A stretch of 64,000 bases of DNA from contig CM066923.1 in assembly GCA_033964015.1 (NCBI GenBank), forward strand, positions 3,396,978-3,460,977, written 5' to 3'. The DNA is from Scolanthus callimorphus. Lineage: Eukaryota; Cnidaria; Anthozoa; Actiniaria; Edwardsiidae. Both the position numbers and the translations under genes were made by a program. This document shows, piece after piece, positions 22,921-42,256 of this stretch (the stretch's first letter is position 1; every line of letters starts with the position of its first letter). The notes under the pieces were generated by a model. That model did not search any database. It was not told the DNA's origin and saw only the letters and a program-made list of their open reading frames with translations.

Positions 22921-25900
22921 CCAATGTTTTCATGGGCATGATTTGCAGGTCTTCCATCCTCAACATTCATCCCTGTTAACCCAAACAATAATTTCAATAA
23001 GGCATCTACGCCATCGTATACCTTGTGAAAAATCTGACTAATCACCCGGATCGTTTGCCATTGCATTATTTAAGGGAAGACGTTTTAGCTATAAATGTTG
23101 CACCTAGTTGTTCACAGTGTATATGTGTTTGAGCTTGTTTTTAATTGTTCATTTGTTTGTTTACATCTGTGATTGTTTTACGGTACAATAGCAACCTACC
23201 TCCCAGAAGACGAAATGTAATAGAGATGTTTGCCTCATTACTTATTCCTTGATCATCGAGGCTACACCCTTCTTGGACCTAGAAATAGATTATAGACAAG
23301 ATCCTTTCTGACAGTGGCATCATGCAGGTATAACAAAAGAATACTGAAGTATTTTATTTCGTCTACTTAAATAGGTGTACGTATGTGTACCTCTCTGTGT
23401 CCATGTCGGAAGACGCAATTTCTTGGTAGTGGTCCAGCTTTCTCTATAATGCTGCTTATCAAATCCCGCCCATTGTTGTCAGGGTACAAATGTGTCATGG
23501 TGAGAATCTTGCAGCGTGGTACGCCATACACGTAGAGCTGCATGGGTTTCGAGGGCTTTCTGAAATGTGAAGTTCAATGAGGTCTCAATAGTGTCTCAAT
23601 GTCCATAGGATAGGTGCTTTCGTTTACCATGGAGATGCACTGGGAAGAGCGGAAATGACATTCGGTGATCTTTTTCTTGTATAATTTTGTTCGGCTGCAG
23701 TATTTTTCAAACAAAGCTGGTCTGCACACAGCTCTGGTAAAAAACAGCCAAGCAAATGTTCATTTCTGCTGATCAAAGTAATATCCTCCAATATCATATC
23801 CTCCAAATGAAAGTTTGCATTGTCATATTTGGCTATAAGGACTACCCGAGTACAAAATCTCTTGAGCTTCAATTAGAATTTCGTAGAAAGCCTTGCACTG
23901 CAGTTCAAATCAGTTTCAATGCACTCTTCGTGCAAATTAAAACATTCGAAACATTCACATCCCCTTCGTAATGTTATTAAACAGGGACGTGCATTTAGCT
24001 TGAGTAACTAGTTCAGAGAAGCTGTCATCTGCGTTAAAAAAAACTGAACCGCGTACGGGATATACAAGTAGGAGTATTTAAACTTAATTATTATTCAGCA
24101 CATCGATGCACTGCCCAAATATGGTCATTGGAATGCCAATAGCTGTCTTCTGTACATGACATATATCCTGCGATATCCGTCATCTGAGAGAAATATGTGT
24201 TGAGCTCCTAAAAAATACTGTATTTTTGTTTGTTTTTCAGGGGTTTTTGTGCTATCGATGTGCTGAATAATAAAACCATTATCCTGCTCGATTTTGCAGA
24301 ATATCGTCTGTTTTAGTCAACTCGGGACTGTGCCCCTCGTCGGCTAAGTATCAGACGATATTCTGTGCAATCTCGCAGGATAATGGTCAAGACGTAGTTA
24401 GTACAAATATCAGGGAGTTAGGAAACATTTCATTCACCTTTTCAATGCGTCTACAGAGGATATACGTATTGGTAAGCACCCCGCTCTATCGGCACAGCTC
24501 CCCATCTCTTTTGTCGTGGTAGGTAGTATTGTGGTAGTATCGTTTCCCTATAGAATTGGTCATCTTGTTATACAAACTACAATATACTGGCATAATCTAA
24601 CCAAATAGTAAAGAAAATAACAAAGTTACACAGACCTTTCGCAAGTGCTGCCTCCCCTCATGCAAGCATTCTTGTGTCATTCGACCTAAAGAGATCACCT
24701 TCACAGCTTTACTCTCAGCACTAACATTTTCGTTCATGCATTTTTCTGCATCAAATAGTATCGCATCAGGTTCCGTAGTTATTGGCCATAATTTCTTTCA
24801 TTCCCTTCTTGCAGCACACACACATACGAACAATTGTGCCAGTGGGCAAAAGGAATGAAGAACTCCTACACAAACTGACTGCACTCAAACTTCAGGAAAT
24901 GTCCAGATGATGTCTACTGTGTATACATATACAACTATTTCAGAAAAAGGTTGTACCTCCACCTGTTATAGCCTGTGATGCGTCATGGGAGCAAATAAGT
25001 TTACCAAAACAGAATCATTGACACTGGCTTTTATGATAAATAGCCATACTCATCACCCTGCTTATGCCAAATGATTTTACAATATATCGCTCGCAAGACG
25101 TGGTATTTGGGTTAACACGAGCATTCTCGTTCTTCTTAGTTTCTCCCATGACCTCGCTGCTCGTCCTGCCGATAAACCACTAAATGTTTAGTTGCATTCC
25201 GATCATTCTTTTAATGCAAATAGTTAATGCTACATGTAGTTACTGACCTTCATGTATGCGTTCCTGTTTCATGCCCAGGTACCTTAGACATTTAAAGCTA
25301 GTTTTTAAGCGCTCTTTCAGATCCTAAAATTAAAAACAAGTCTCTGGTGACCATGAGGCCAACACGAAGTTTGATATGCCTTTTCCTATCAGTACATCTT
25401 CATCACTTCAACAAGTTTAACCTACACACCTTTAGTAGTTCAAGAGATTTGGTTTCCTCTTCTACTTCCTTAATAAGTGCAGTAAGTTTGGAGTGATACT
25501 TCAGCTGCCTCTCAAGGCGATACATCTGACGTGTAAAATGGACATGAAATGGTTTCCAAAACGTTAATGAAACGGACTCGCGAGCACAACAACAACAACA
25601 TATTTTCCATAGCCTACAATCTCTTACCAGAGAAAAAATACATTAACTACTTATGTTTCTGCCCTTACTCGATGTCTTCAGTACAGGCCCGTAGGAGGGG
25701 AGGGGTGGGGTGGGGGGGGGGGGGGGGGGGGGGGTCGAACGAACCCCCTTGGGACCAGAAAAATCAGGTTTTTGGTCACAAAACAGGTAGGAAACATGAC
25801 AAAATGCTATAAATTTGTTTTATATACTAGTTTTTTTTCTGAAAAACTGAGGACAACGAACTCCCTTCCAACCATGCGAGCTACAGGCCTGCAGTATTTC

Positions 25901-27020
25901 ACTTGTTACATTCACGAGATGAGCGCAGAACTCTGTTTGTTTCAGTTTTTTTTACGCTGACGTCGCCAACGGACAATAATTATGCAAATCTGCGCTTGTA
26001 CTGTAGACTGTAAACCGCTTACTATCGATATTTTTTCCAGATTTTCATAGAAGTGTTTATATACAGTATAAAGTTTGATTATTTACGCATCAGTTAAATT
26101 AATACCCCCTCAAAAAGAGTAGAGGTTTTGATCGAATTTTATTATAGTTAAACTTTGTCTTTGTGGCGGGTGACACGAAAGCATGGAACCCTACCTGTTC
26201 ATTGTCGTCGTTTCTAAGTTGTTCATCCCACAGTTTATCGGCGCGAGATGTGCGTACAGGTCTTAGCATTCGCTTTGAAATTTTGCCATGAAATCCCACC
26301 AGAATCTCGTGAATTCCAAGCGGTTTCTTTGTGAAAATCGTGCCCTAAGGACAATGACACAAAGCACTATAAAGGGGCACTCAAAAATGAAAGTGAAAGC
26401 AGTTCCGCAAACGCATCACTTTTAGTAGAATTCATTCAATTCTTTGCTGTGATCCCGTTCAATAAGTATCAAATTATGGATTATCTACATATAATGCCGA
26501 AGATGGCATTTTTTTAAATAATTCTGGGTTTTATTACAGAAAGACTGAAGCCAAACATCTATACCATGTCAACACGAAACATAACAGCTCCAGACGCTCC
26601 AGCCGTGTTGGTTCATTATGACCATTAAGGAAACACATTTGATGTAAAAAAATAAACTTTTGACCTACTTAATAAATCAATGAAGATTTGACTCAGAGTC
26701 TTATCTGTTCTGCCTGATCTCCATGGACTAATATTCATAACTGATGCCGATTGCTTGATCACCTTTTGGCCAAGATGCTGGTTTCGTCGATTACATCGCC
26801 TGAATGACCGTTTCCTTTTCCCGGGGGCCATTGGTCTTCAGAATCATAGTTAACGCAATCTCGGGTTGCCAAAACTGTAGTTTAGCTTCTGTTATCAAAT
26901 GCAGCAAAGCTGTGAAATTCAACAAAGTGCGAGCCGTTTTCTCGTTTGGCCACCGCACCTTCAAGAATTTCTACGAAACTAATAAGGAAAATTCCCGGAA
27001 ATCTATCAATAGACTGTCGG
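22921..27020 (-). CDS. Exons with ubiquitin-like fold and coiled coil; possible 5' half of the SAMD9-like gene
   Basis: Minus-strand exons found by splice sites and open frame: about 26762-27020 (SHFVEFHSFAAFDNRS, one in-frame TAA, then TTVLATRDCVNYDSEDQWPP); 26195-26344 (GIHEILVGFHGKISKRM); 25427-25530 (coiled coil, RLERQLKYHSKLTALIKEVE); 25250-25326; about 24637-24766; part of 23850-23970 (Cys-rich); 23405-23561 and 23199-23278, which together form a ubiquitin-like domain (MQLYVYGVPRCKILT..SLDDQGIS..ISITFRLLGG); and about 22921-23010 (MNVEDGRPANHAHENIGQ). The last ends in phase 1, and the SAM exon at 21707 begins with the two bases that complete a codon, so fusion is possible. Other junctions do not all match in phase. 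Function unknown. Alternatively it is a separate gene. Confidence 0.45.
24088..24387. mobile_element. Two adjacent palindromic elements
   Basis: 24088-24272 is bounded by ATTATTCAGCACATCGATG and its inverse. 24275-24387 is bounded by ACCATTATCCTGC and GCAGGATAATGGT, with inner arms GCAGAATATCGTCTG / CAGACGATATTCTG. Both are non-coding and lie within the ubiquitin-like gene's introns. Confidence 0.65.
25712..25734 (+). repeat. Poly-G tract (23 G)
   Basis: An uninterrupted run of G on the plus strand, preceded by GGGGAGGGGTGGGG. Its true length is likely uncertain in this assembly. The predicted frame across it is not a gene. Confidence 0.9.
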
Positions 27021-28220
27021 CCCAGTCCCCGGGACCCAGTCCTGACGCTTCCCAAAGAGTGATGAAATATATTTTACAGAGTTGTTTGTTAGAGGAAACA
27101 GCTGCCGGAACGAGGAGCCAGGAGATTGTTCCTCCAAATTGCCAGTTCTTTTATCGCAAACACTTCTTAGGTTTCACATGATGCCACATCCGCTCGTTCA
27201 AAATTCAAGTGGAGGTCAAAATGATCGTGCACGAAAGTACACACTACTTACTCGTGAAAACTAATGAGCGGCATTACCAAGCAGGTTTCACGTTTCTTGG
27301 TATTCTAAAAACAGGGGCGCGGAGGAGCACCCTAAAAAGTGGGGGTGCCGAAGCGAAGGGGTAAAATGAAGTGGACACGTAATTTTCGTGCGCGAAAACA
27401 CTTTGGGAACAATGTGAAAAAGCGCCCGTAGTTAGGTTTGAACGAGCTAGTTATCTTGCTAATAACAGAAACAAAACAAGGGCACGCTTCTGTACTTCTT
27501 GTCCATTTCTTCTTTACGTGTAAATGCAAAATATATATCTTGCTTCAAAAAGTGGGGGTGCTCAAGTTCAAAAAGTGGGGGTTTAGTAGCATTTTTCAAA
27601 TCTACAGGCCAAGTAAAGCTCATGAATGCAGTGCCACTTGCAAGCCTGCAGGCCGCGTATACCACTCCAAGATCTCGAGCTACACATGAGATATGAGGCT
27701 CAAACGTTATCAGAATGTACAGAGGGGTGACTTCAAGAAACGACTAAATATACCAGCGGTTACCAAGGAAAAATACATTTTCCCGTCATTGAGCGCTTTT
27801 AATAGGTTATTTTTTCGGAAAAACTATTCACTCTATAATTTTCATTTTCGTTTAAATGGCGAACTTTAAGGCGGAAGTAAATACAGACTCTGAAGACTGC
27901 GAAACCTTGCCTGTTTGGGGTGGCTCTTCATCAGTCCATATATCGATGACAAAACCCTATTCCTCTCCGCCGGTAGTCAAGCTGTGGTAGAAAACTGTTT
28001 TACAGAATTGGTTCAAAATTAGTAACTTAAAAAAAACCCTTAAATTTCACAAGTTTGAAATAACTTCTACCAAAGTGGTTTTGCAATAGGAAAAGTCATT
28101 AATATTATTATTTTGACACTTTGCCAGGAGCCCAAACGATGAAGAAGGGAGATGGGATGCCAAAGACCTTGCGAATATGGGGAAGGAAAGGAAAGGCAGC
28201 AAGGGCTAGTACAGTTGGGT
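27021..28220. other. Intergenic region between two minus-strand genes
   Basis: About 1.2 kb separating the 5'-most exon of the ubiquitin-like gene from the stop codon of the heptad-repeat gene. A repeated phrase AAAAAGTGGGGGT occurs three times (27333-27350, 27547-27584). The 5' end and promoter of the ubiquitin-like gene should lie here, but I cannot place them. Confidence 0.4.
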
Positions 28221-34189
<5,969 letters not shown>

Positions 34190-34454
34190 CTGAAATTACA
34201 TAAACCTGATGTAAGATTGCACCACATAGACACACATTTTTGTTAATAGTCTTTGCTAATGGATAGTCTATATAATAGCCATATATAACACCATACTGAT
34301 TAATAGTCGCAGATTATATAACCTATTTCCGGGAAGAAACAATACCCTAGAATGTACCACTATTTCAGCGGTAACAACAAGTGAGACTGTACGGACACTA
34401 CAATTGTCCATAATAAAGTATTGCCCAGCATATTGACTGTTAGGACATCGGTTT

Positions 34455-34513
34455 GCTACTTCCCATCTCAGGTATAGACTATTCATATCCACATGTCCAC
34501 CTCTAGGGTTCTA
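34455..34513 (+). repeat. 59 bp direct repeat, copy 2
   Basis: Exact copy of 33698-33756. It is upstream of heptad-gene exon 1. Confidence 0.85.
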
Positions 34514-35121
34514 AGCTTAGAATACTGCGAGCAAAGCAAATAGAGCTAGATAAGTGAAGCCCCGGTAAAAATAACGTTTCAAAGGACCTCGAGAAAGTCT
34601 ATGTGAGATGTATCACTCGCATTCAAGTTGCTTACCTTTAGGTATACCTTCAGTATAACACAGAGAACGCTACTGTGGTCCTTGCCGGAAACCACGGGCA
34701 CAAGGGAAAATTCCCGGTTTCCCGGAAAACTCTGCATGGAATAAATTACTGACCCAGTCCTTCACTGCCGGAACGTTGATATATACGAAGCAAAGAAAAG
34801 AGCGGTCTCGCGTTCTTCGCTCATTTCATACCATGGTCGTAATTTAGTCAAGGTTGTACAAATATTGAGCTGTTCTTAGACCTCGCTGTGGTATACACGT
34901 TTTGGAAAAAGAGGTACCATAAGGACCAGTACAGCGCTTCCATAATTATTTATTAACAAATTTCCCTTGACGTTTAGAATAACAATAGTTCAAGGTTATC
35001 TTTCACTGCTGGATGGTGTATAATTCGAGTGATCAAACTAAGGGCCATTCCAAAAGAAACTACTGCTTTCCTTTCAAAAGTATCGATATTGATGCTGATC
35101 CTGGCCCAAATGGATAGCACT
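34514..35121. other. Non-coding stretch left of the BEL element
   Basis: I see no convincing exon. On minus, CCTAAAG|GTAAGC near 34637 could be the donor of a 5' UTR exon of the heptad gene. GCACT at 35117-35121 is the left target duplication of the BEL element. Confidence 0.4.
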
Positions 35122-35757
35122 TGTAGGCTTCAAAAAACAAGCAAAACCATGCATTCAAACGCAACAAACAGTAGTTCAGTTTTTCCAGGTTTAATCAAAC
35201 AATCTTCAGGCTTGAATCAGTTGAGTCGGAATGTAGCAGATTTCTAAATACTAAATCAAGGCTAAATCGATATATTGATGGCCAGATGTTAATAATGTCG
35301 ACCAAGTGCTGGTGACGATTATGTTGTTCGATGCTGCAGTAATGCTGGTTTGAACTAAGAATCAAACAATAAAGGAAAATTTAACTCGATGCGCGTGACT
35401 TACAATGCGTGGCTAAATAGTGGAAAATCATGTATAATACGCCTTACACAACAGTAGACAATCATTACAATTAACCTAATAATTACTAAATAGGGCTATA
35501 GATCTTACTTTGGTCTCCTGGCTTGCTTGTTCGGGTAGAATGGATAGAGGTTGAAATCGAATAGGTAGCGTAGCTGAGTAAATTATGTTGTTGTAAACTA
35601 ACCCGAAACGAGCTCTAAGCTACTTTCTTACCTAAGAGTTGCCCTTGAACGTGATTGGCTAATAAGTCATTATAATTTGGATTGCGTTACACGCCGCTGT
35701 TGATTAAGAAAAATCTGATTGATTGATAATTGATTGTTTGCGAATATAAAGCTAACA
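35122..35757 (-). repeat. 3' LTR of the BEL/Pao element
   Basis: 636 bp. It matches 42257-42893 except for one A in a TTGTAAA(A)CTAACC run. Confidence 0.93.
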
Positions 35758-35920
35758 TTCCGGCCCCTTAAAGGCGGTTCTCAGGGCCTTTACAATAGCG
35801 CGGTAAGAAACTACAAGATAATCATAAATGCTAAGTAAACAAAACATGAGAATATATATGTCGATAATGATAAATCAGTTGTTTAAGTGTTTGTAACACA
35901 GTTCATACTAAGGATGAGTT

Positions 35921-38900
35921 CTACTTATCTGCTACTTGAGTAGGTTCCTCTGCTTGGCTGTCGTCTCCTTCCAGAAGGACGAGCTTGTCGGTCGGCCGCT
36001 CCAGCACACTTGTCATGGTCTTCACTTTCACCGACCGCACTAGCCCGTCGTGGTTGCTCTTTCTCACTTCCAGGATGCGACCCAAAGGCCACAAATTGCG
36101 CGGGGTTGACTCGTCAACCACAAGTACGATGTCGTTGACTCGTAGATTACGTCTGCTTGTATTCCAGCGCTGTCGCTGTTGCAGAGAGGGGAGATACTCT
36201 CTCACCCATCGGCGCCAGAACACATCGGCTAGATATTGCACTTGGCGCCACCGTCGTCGAGTATACAGATCATGCTTGGCGAACAGCCCAGGTGGCAGCA
36301 TCGGTCCAGCTCGTAGAAGGAGGAGATGGTTTGGGGTAAGAGCTTCCCAATCGTTAACATCATCCGAGACCTTTGTTATGGGCCTACCATTGATAATGGA
36401 CTCCACCTCGCACATTAAGGTCAGAAGGCTTTCGTCGTCAAGTGTCTGCTCCTTACAGATAGCGCTCATTACCTTTCTTGTCGTGCGGATGCATCGCTCC
36501 CACACTCCGCCGTGATGGGAGCCAGCAGGGGATTGAATATCCACTTTGTAGAGTGTTGCATGAGGAAGTCTTCGATTTTCGCTTGATTCCATTGTTTGAT
36601 AGCTTCTCGGAGTTCCTTGTTGCCTCCAACAAAGTTGGTGCCATTGTCGGACCTGATCTCTTCCGGGGCTCCTCTTCGCGCGATGAACCTCCTTAAGGCA
36701 TTGAGAAATGACTGTGTGTCTAGACTGTGTGCGATTTCTATATGCACCGCTCTGATTGAGAGGCAGGTAAAGAGCGCGCCATATCTCTTCACCAGGGATC
36801 TGCCTCGTCGGACGAGGATCGGACCGAAGTAGTCGACTCCAACAAAGGAAAATGGTGGTTTGGAAGGGGTGACTCTATCCTGTGGAAGGTGCGCCATCTT
36901 TTGTTCCTGGACGGGCGCCTGCCTCCTCCTGCAACTGAAGCAGGCGTTGAGGATGCGTCTGATGGTTGGTCTCGCCTTAACTATCCAGAAGCGCCTGCGA
37001 ATGGCGGACAGCACGTACTCGAGGCCTGAGTGGCCGTATGCTTCATGGTAGTATCGCACTATCAGATCAACCACGTGATGACGCTTGGGGAGGATTATGG
37101 GATGTCTTGCTTCGTCAGATATCTGAGCGCGGCCTAGGCGTCCGCCGACGCGCAACAGACCATCGGCAATGAAGGGGTCGAGCTGGCCTAGGGTGCTGGT
37201 CGTTCTCACTTCTGCAGACCTTGTGCGTTTTTTCCCGTCGCCTTTGGCATTAGACGTGTGGGCATCGAGAAGAGCTACGTCTTGGGGAAAGCTTCGCCTC
37301 TGGATCAGCTTCAGGATCTCGTTTTCGGCTTGCCTGTACTCTTCTACACTTATTGGACGTAGATCGCCGCCGAATTCCAAATGTTGAGCGATCGATCGTT
37401 TTTGTCGTGCAACTCGCAGCTTGGACCTATAGCGGAGCATCCAAGCAACTACCTTCTTTAACTTTGGCCAGCTTGAAACGCGTGCAAAAATCTCTTCGAT
37501 ATTCTGCTCAGTTTCTTTTGTTTGAGCGGCCATGGTTGTGGCGGATTTCTTAACTTCTGGGTCGTCGTCTTGCAAATCTTGATCTCCCATACACGCGGGT
37601 CGCTTGGGCCACTGTTCTTCTGGACCTGATAGGAATAGGGGTCCTTGTATCCAGCGCTCGTTTTCAAGCAGCTCTTGGGCGTTAAGGCCTCTTGAGGCGT
37701 CATCAGCAGGGTTGTTATGCGTATCAACATAGCGCCACTGCGAAGGAATGGATGCATCGCGTATCGTTGCCACACGGTTCGCCACAAATGTTTGGTATCT
37801 CGACTTGTCGTTTTCTATGTACCGAAGTACACATGTACTGTCAGTCCAGAAGATTGATTGGTCGATGTTGATGTCGATTTCCTGGCGCACCATCTTGTCC
37901 AGTCTTGTTGCGACGACGGCCGCAGACAGTTCCAGTCGGGGTATGGTAAGTGGTTTGATTGGAGCCAGCCTTGACTTTGCCATGAGGAGTGAGCAATGAA
38001 CCTGACCTTGCTCGTTGCCTATGCGCAGATAGGAAACCGCGCCGTAGCCGTACTGGGATGCGTCGGAAAAATGATGCAGTTGAGCATTTGTGACACGTCC
38101 AAATTCCTTGGGTTTCAAACATCGATCGATAGAGTAGTCCTGTAGCCTTGGGAGGTCGACTAGCCATTCGCACCACTTCTTAAGATGGCTGTCTGGAATA
38201 GGATCGTCCCAGCTGAGCTTCTGACGACACAGGTCTTGGAGTATTGTCTTTGCCGGTAAGATGAAAGGCGCCGCGAAACCCAGGGGGTCATAGATCGAGC
38301 TTACAATGGACAGGATGCCTCTTCGTGTTTGTGGCTTGTCTTTTTCTTGTGTCATGTACCCGAACTTGTCCGTTGAGACGTCCCAACGCACACCGAGTGC
38401 GCGTTCTTGGATGGGGCTGCTTAGGTCTAGATCTTTTGCGGACGGAGCTCTCTCAGATTCAGGAATCGACTCCAGGACCTTCCTAGAGTTGGAGGTAAAC
38501 TTCGTTAGACGAAATCCTCCTCTAGATAATAACTGCCGGAGCTCGCTCTGAAGTTGGATGGCTTGGTCTTCCGATTCCACAGACTTCAAGCAGTCGTCTA
38601 CATAGAAATTCCGTCTGATTGTGTTGATGGTAGCTTCATTGAAATGATTTGCGTTTTCCTGGGCTGTCTGGCGTAGCGCGAAGCTGGCGCAGCTTGGGGA
38701 CTATGCTGCGCCAAACAGATGGACCAGCATCTGGTACTCTACCGGATCACTGCGAAGGTCTCCATCGGGCCACCAAAAGAAGCGGAGGGCATTGGCGTCT
38801 TCGGGAGGTACCCTCACTTGTAAGAACATTCCCTCGATGTCCGCCATAATTGCTACAGGTTCCGTTCGGAATCTTGTCAAAACTCCCACGAGTGAGTTGG

Positions 38901-41900
38901 TGAGGTCCGGCCCCTGTGAGAGCTGACCGTTTAGGGAGGCGTTTCGGTATTTTGCGGAACAATCAAAAACAACGCGTGTTTTTTCAGGTTTTTTCGGATG
39001 GAAGACAGGGTGGTGAGGGAGGAACCAGGTCACGTGACCTGGAGTGACGTCATGAGGGATGCGTCTAGCAAAACCCTTAACCAATAGATCGTCCATGAAT
39101 GCGGTATATTTGCTTAGTAGTACTGGTTCCTTCGTCAGTCTCCTCTTGAGATGCTCTAGCCGAAATTCGGCCATGTGGCGGTTATCCGGGAGATCAGGAT
39201 ATCCTTCCTTCCACGGAAGACCAATTTGGTAGTGGCCGTCGACTAGCTCTATGGTGGATTTCATGTGTTCTAACGCTCTCTTGTCTTCTTGAGACATGGC
39301 CACATTTGGCTCGTAAGTAGAGTCGTTGAACTCCATATTGCAGTACTCTTCAAACTGCTGACTCAAGTGTGCGTCGGTTCGGATCGAGTTGGCTGTGCGT
39401 CGCGCACTTCCGCCTCTCTTTAATGGGCCATTGATGACCCATCCGAGCTCGGTCCTTGTCGCGTATGGCTGGCCGGGCTGACCTGACATCACCTCCTTCG
39501 GCTCCAGAGCTCTAGGGACATCGCTTCCTATTAAGAGTTCTACGTCCTTGTCGATCTCAGCAATATCTACATCTCTGAGGTGTGGCCACTCGCGCAGATC
39601 CCGTTGACTCGCCCTGTCCTTGGTTGTCACCGGAAGAAGTGGTGTTGAAAAGACTCGAGGTAGCTCGATCACAGTGTTTTCATTTAGATCACTGATTTGC
39701 AAGTGGAGCATAGTTGTCTTGTGATCCTTGTCGGCTGAGTCTATTGTGGTTAGCGATAGTGTCGTATCTTTTCCCTTCGCGCGTAGTCGCTTCATAAGAG
39801 ATTCGGTACAAAACGTCGTGTTGGATCCGGTATCCAGGAATGCGTATGTCTCGACAACTTTTCCGTATCCTGGTAGTTTGACCTTAACCGGCACGATAGC
39901 TAGACTGGTATTGGCTCTGTTGACGCTGTCGGATCTCGCTCCGATATATCCGCTGGCACCCTCATCCCTATCTTCACTATCTATATCTTGGGGTGGCTTA
40001 TTCGAATCAGCCTTGGGCTTCCTTGTTTCCTCTTTTTGTGGCTGTTGGGCGTTGCCATTGGGAGTTAAGGGGTGTAGGAAAGTTGAGTGTTTCGTCTTGC
40101 AGTCATCGACCTTACAAAAACTATCCTTCGGGCAGTCCTTCACTAAATGACCAGACACTAGACAATTCCTACAGAGTCCCTTTGCGTTGACTACTTTAAA
40201 ACGGTCATCAACGGACTTACTTCGAAAGTCACTGCACTGAGAGAGCCAGTGACTATTGCTGCACAGAGGGCACTGCGGGCGATTGCGTTGCGCGCCTTGC
40301 TGACTGTCGCCTTTCTGGTCTGCGGAGATTCCGAAAGAAGCTCCTCTTCCTGAATTAGCGCCTTGGTCGCGGTTACCGGTTCTCTGTTGCCTTGGTCCTT
40401 GACCGTTGCTAGGGGTGGAAATGTCGCCGAAAACAGGATGCGATGCAGATCTGGCTTTCTTTTCTACGAACGAGGCGACGTCTTCTATCGTGATCTCTCG
40501 TCGCTGGCACTCCGAGATGTCGTCGGCGATGTCACGCCACCTACGCTTCATATCAAATGGAAGCCGGTCGACAATCTTCTTGAGGCAATCTGGGTTATTA
40601 ATGCGACTTAGATAGCCTATATCCTTCAGTGCATTCTTGCAAGTTGTTAGAAGGATGGAAAATCTTCGTAAGTCTTCGCTCTTCTCTGCCCTTATGGGGG
40701 GTCCTGTTGTCACGCGCTCCACATATGCCGATGCTATCTTGTATTCTTGGCCATATCGCTCCTTTAGAAGGCGCCTTGCTTCTGCGTAACCCTCTTCGTG
40801 ACTCATGGACAGGCAACTGCGCATCAGCTCGTGTACATCACCGGTCGTGTACTGCACAAGATAGTACAGCCTAGCGCTACTGCTGTCGGTCCTTGACTCG
40901 ATCAAGCTCTCGAAGGCTCTTATGAAACTCAGGTACTCGATCGGGTTTCCACCAAAAGTCGGTAGCTCGGGTTGGGGAAGCATCAGCGCTAGTGTATGTT
41001 GCTGCTGTTTGAGTAACAGATTTTCCATTTGCTGCATCGGGCTTGGGTAAGGCTGCATGAAAGGCATTGGTTGCTGGCCGTAATAGGGCGTGGTTGGATG
41101 TCCGTAGGGCGTCGGCTGCTGTTGAGTTACGGCCTGTGGTGCATGATACCAGTCCTTTGCATCTGAGTTCAGTTTGCTAGCGAGAGGAGTAGTCTGATCT
41201 TTCCTTTCCTTTACCCAGGGGTTCTGGATCGATTCTTTGGGGGGACCGGTAATCTCTTCTTTAGGTTTATTGTAGTGCGTGAAGGGCGTGTCTGACCCTT
41301 TGTTCTGTTTAAGCCATGACTCTACGGGAGAACTAGTAGGGATAGGGTTTTCTTGGACCAAACTTAGGATCTTATAGCTCGCCTTGCTTCCTTCAGCCTT
41401 AGCTAAAGCCTTCTCTTCTGCTTCCGCCTCTGCTAGTCCCGCCTCGATTTCAAGCTCTCTCTTTGCTTGTTTCAACTGCAGCTGCCTTTGTTCTATCTCA
41501 TTTAGCTTTTGTAGAGTTGCGGCCTTGGCGATTAGACCAGCTTTCTTAGCTGAGAGCTTCGCCTTGGTGCTTGATATTGTGCTGCTTCTAATACTCGAAG
41601 ACCCTTCACCTTTGCCCGATTGGCTGACCGAATCGTTCGGTTGTACGAGAGATTGTGCAGGTGCGGGAAGACTTTCTGACTCGCTCTCTTTCTTGGAAAG
41701 GTCGCATATGCGTTTCTTAAGGCGGGAAACCAGTTCCTCGACCTTGATTTCTTCGAATCGAAAATAATCGCTCGATTCCTCAATCTCCAACTCTTCAGTC
41801 AGTGTATCGTGGTACAGCGCATGGGCCTTTTCTAGGCTCTCCAAACAAGATGCTAATTCGGTAAGTTTCTTTTCAACTTCTGTAACTTCGTCTAGATTCT

Positions 41901-42069
41901 CGATGATAGCTGCAATTTCATTGCGTTTTTTCGTCAGAAGACCCTTCGCGGTGCTTCTGTAGCGTTTAAGCTGTTCGGACATTTTCGGAGGGGCAGTGGC
42001 GACTCCCGACACGACTTCGGATATTTCCGACTCGTTTACGAACTTGATCGCGGCCTTATCGGTGGTCAT
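35921..42069 (-). CDS. BEL/Pao Gag-Pol polyprotein (two breaks)
   Basis: Starts at 42069 (MTTDKAAIKF). In order: coiled-coil and Gln-rich Gag; DUF1759-type Gag core (ELPTFGGNPIEYLSFIRAFE); zinc knuckles (CPLCSNSHWLSQC, CRNCLVSGHLVKDC); aspartic protease (AFLDTGSNTTFC); reverse transcriptase with the catalytic YVDD; RNase H-like part (HFSDASQYGYG); integrase zinc finger (HEAYGHSG..CFSCRRR) and catalytic core (GVDYFGPI, SDNGTNF); then a C-terminal region with WPLGRILEV. Two interruptions: an in-frame TAG at 38701-38703, shortly before YVDD, and a one-base frame break at the G-run 36528-36531, inside the integrase. The TAG may be real inactivation; the frame break resembles the other homopolymer losses in this window. 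Confidence 0.93.
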
Positions 42070-42256
42070 AATCCCCTTTTAGCATTCCAATCATAGTTCC
42101 GGAAGTTTGAGGTTCCTTTAAAGAATTCCGATCATATTTTTGAAGTGATACTACTCAATTGTTCATTGTTCCTTCAGATACAAGTGTGGATTTCAAATCA
42201 AATGCTAGCACTTCCAGTCGTAGATAAATGTTAAAGTAGAGACAAATTCAAACTAA

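Noticed and set aside
26804..27181. Plus-strand 125-residue open frame
   Set aside because: It has no domain or splice logic. The opposite strand reads as an exon-like segment followed by a proper donor.
36478..42000. Many plus-strand open frames across the BEL element
   Set aside because: They are antisense shadows of Gag-Pol with no recognisable domains.
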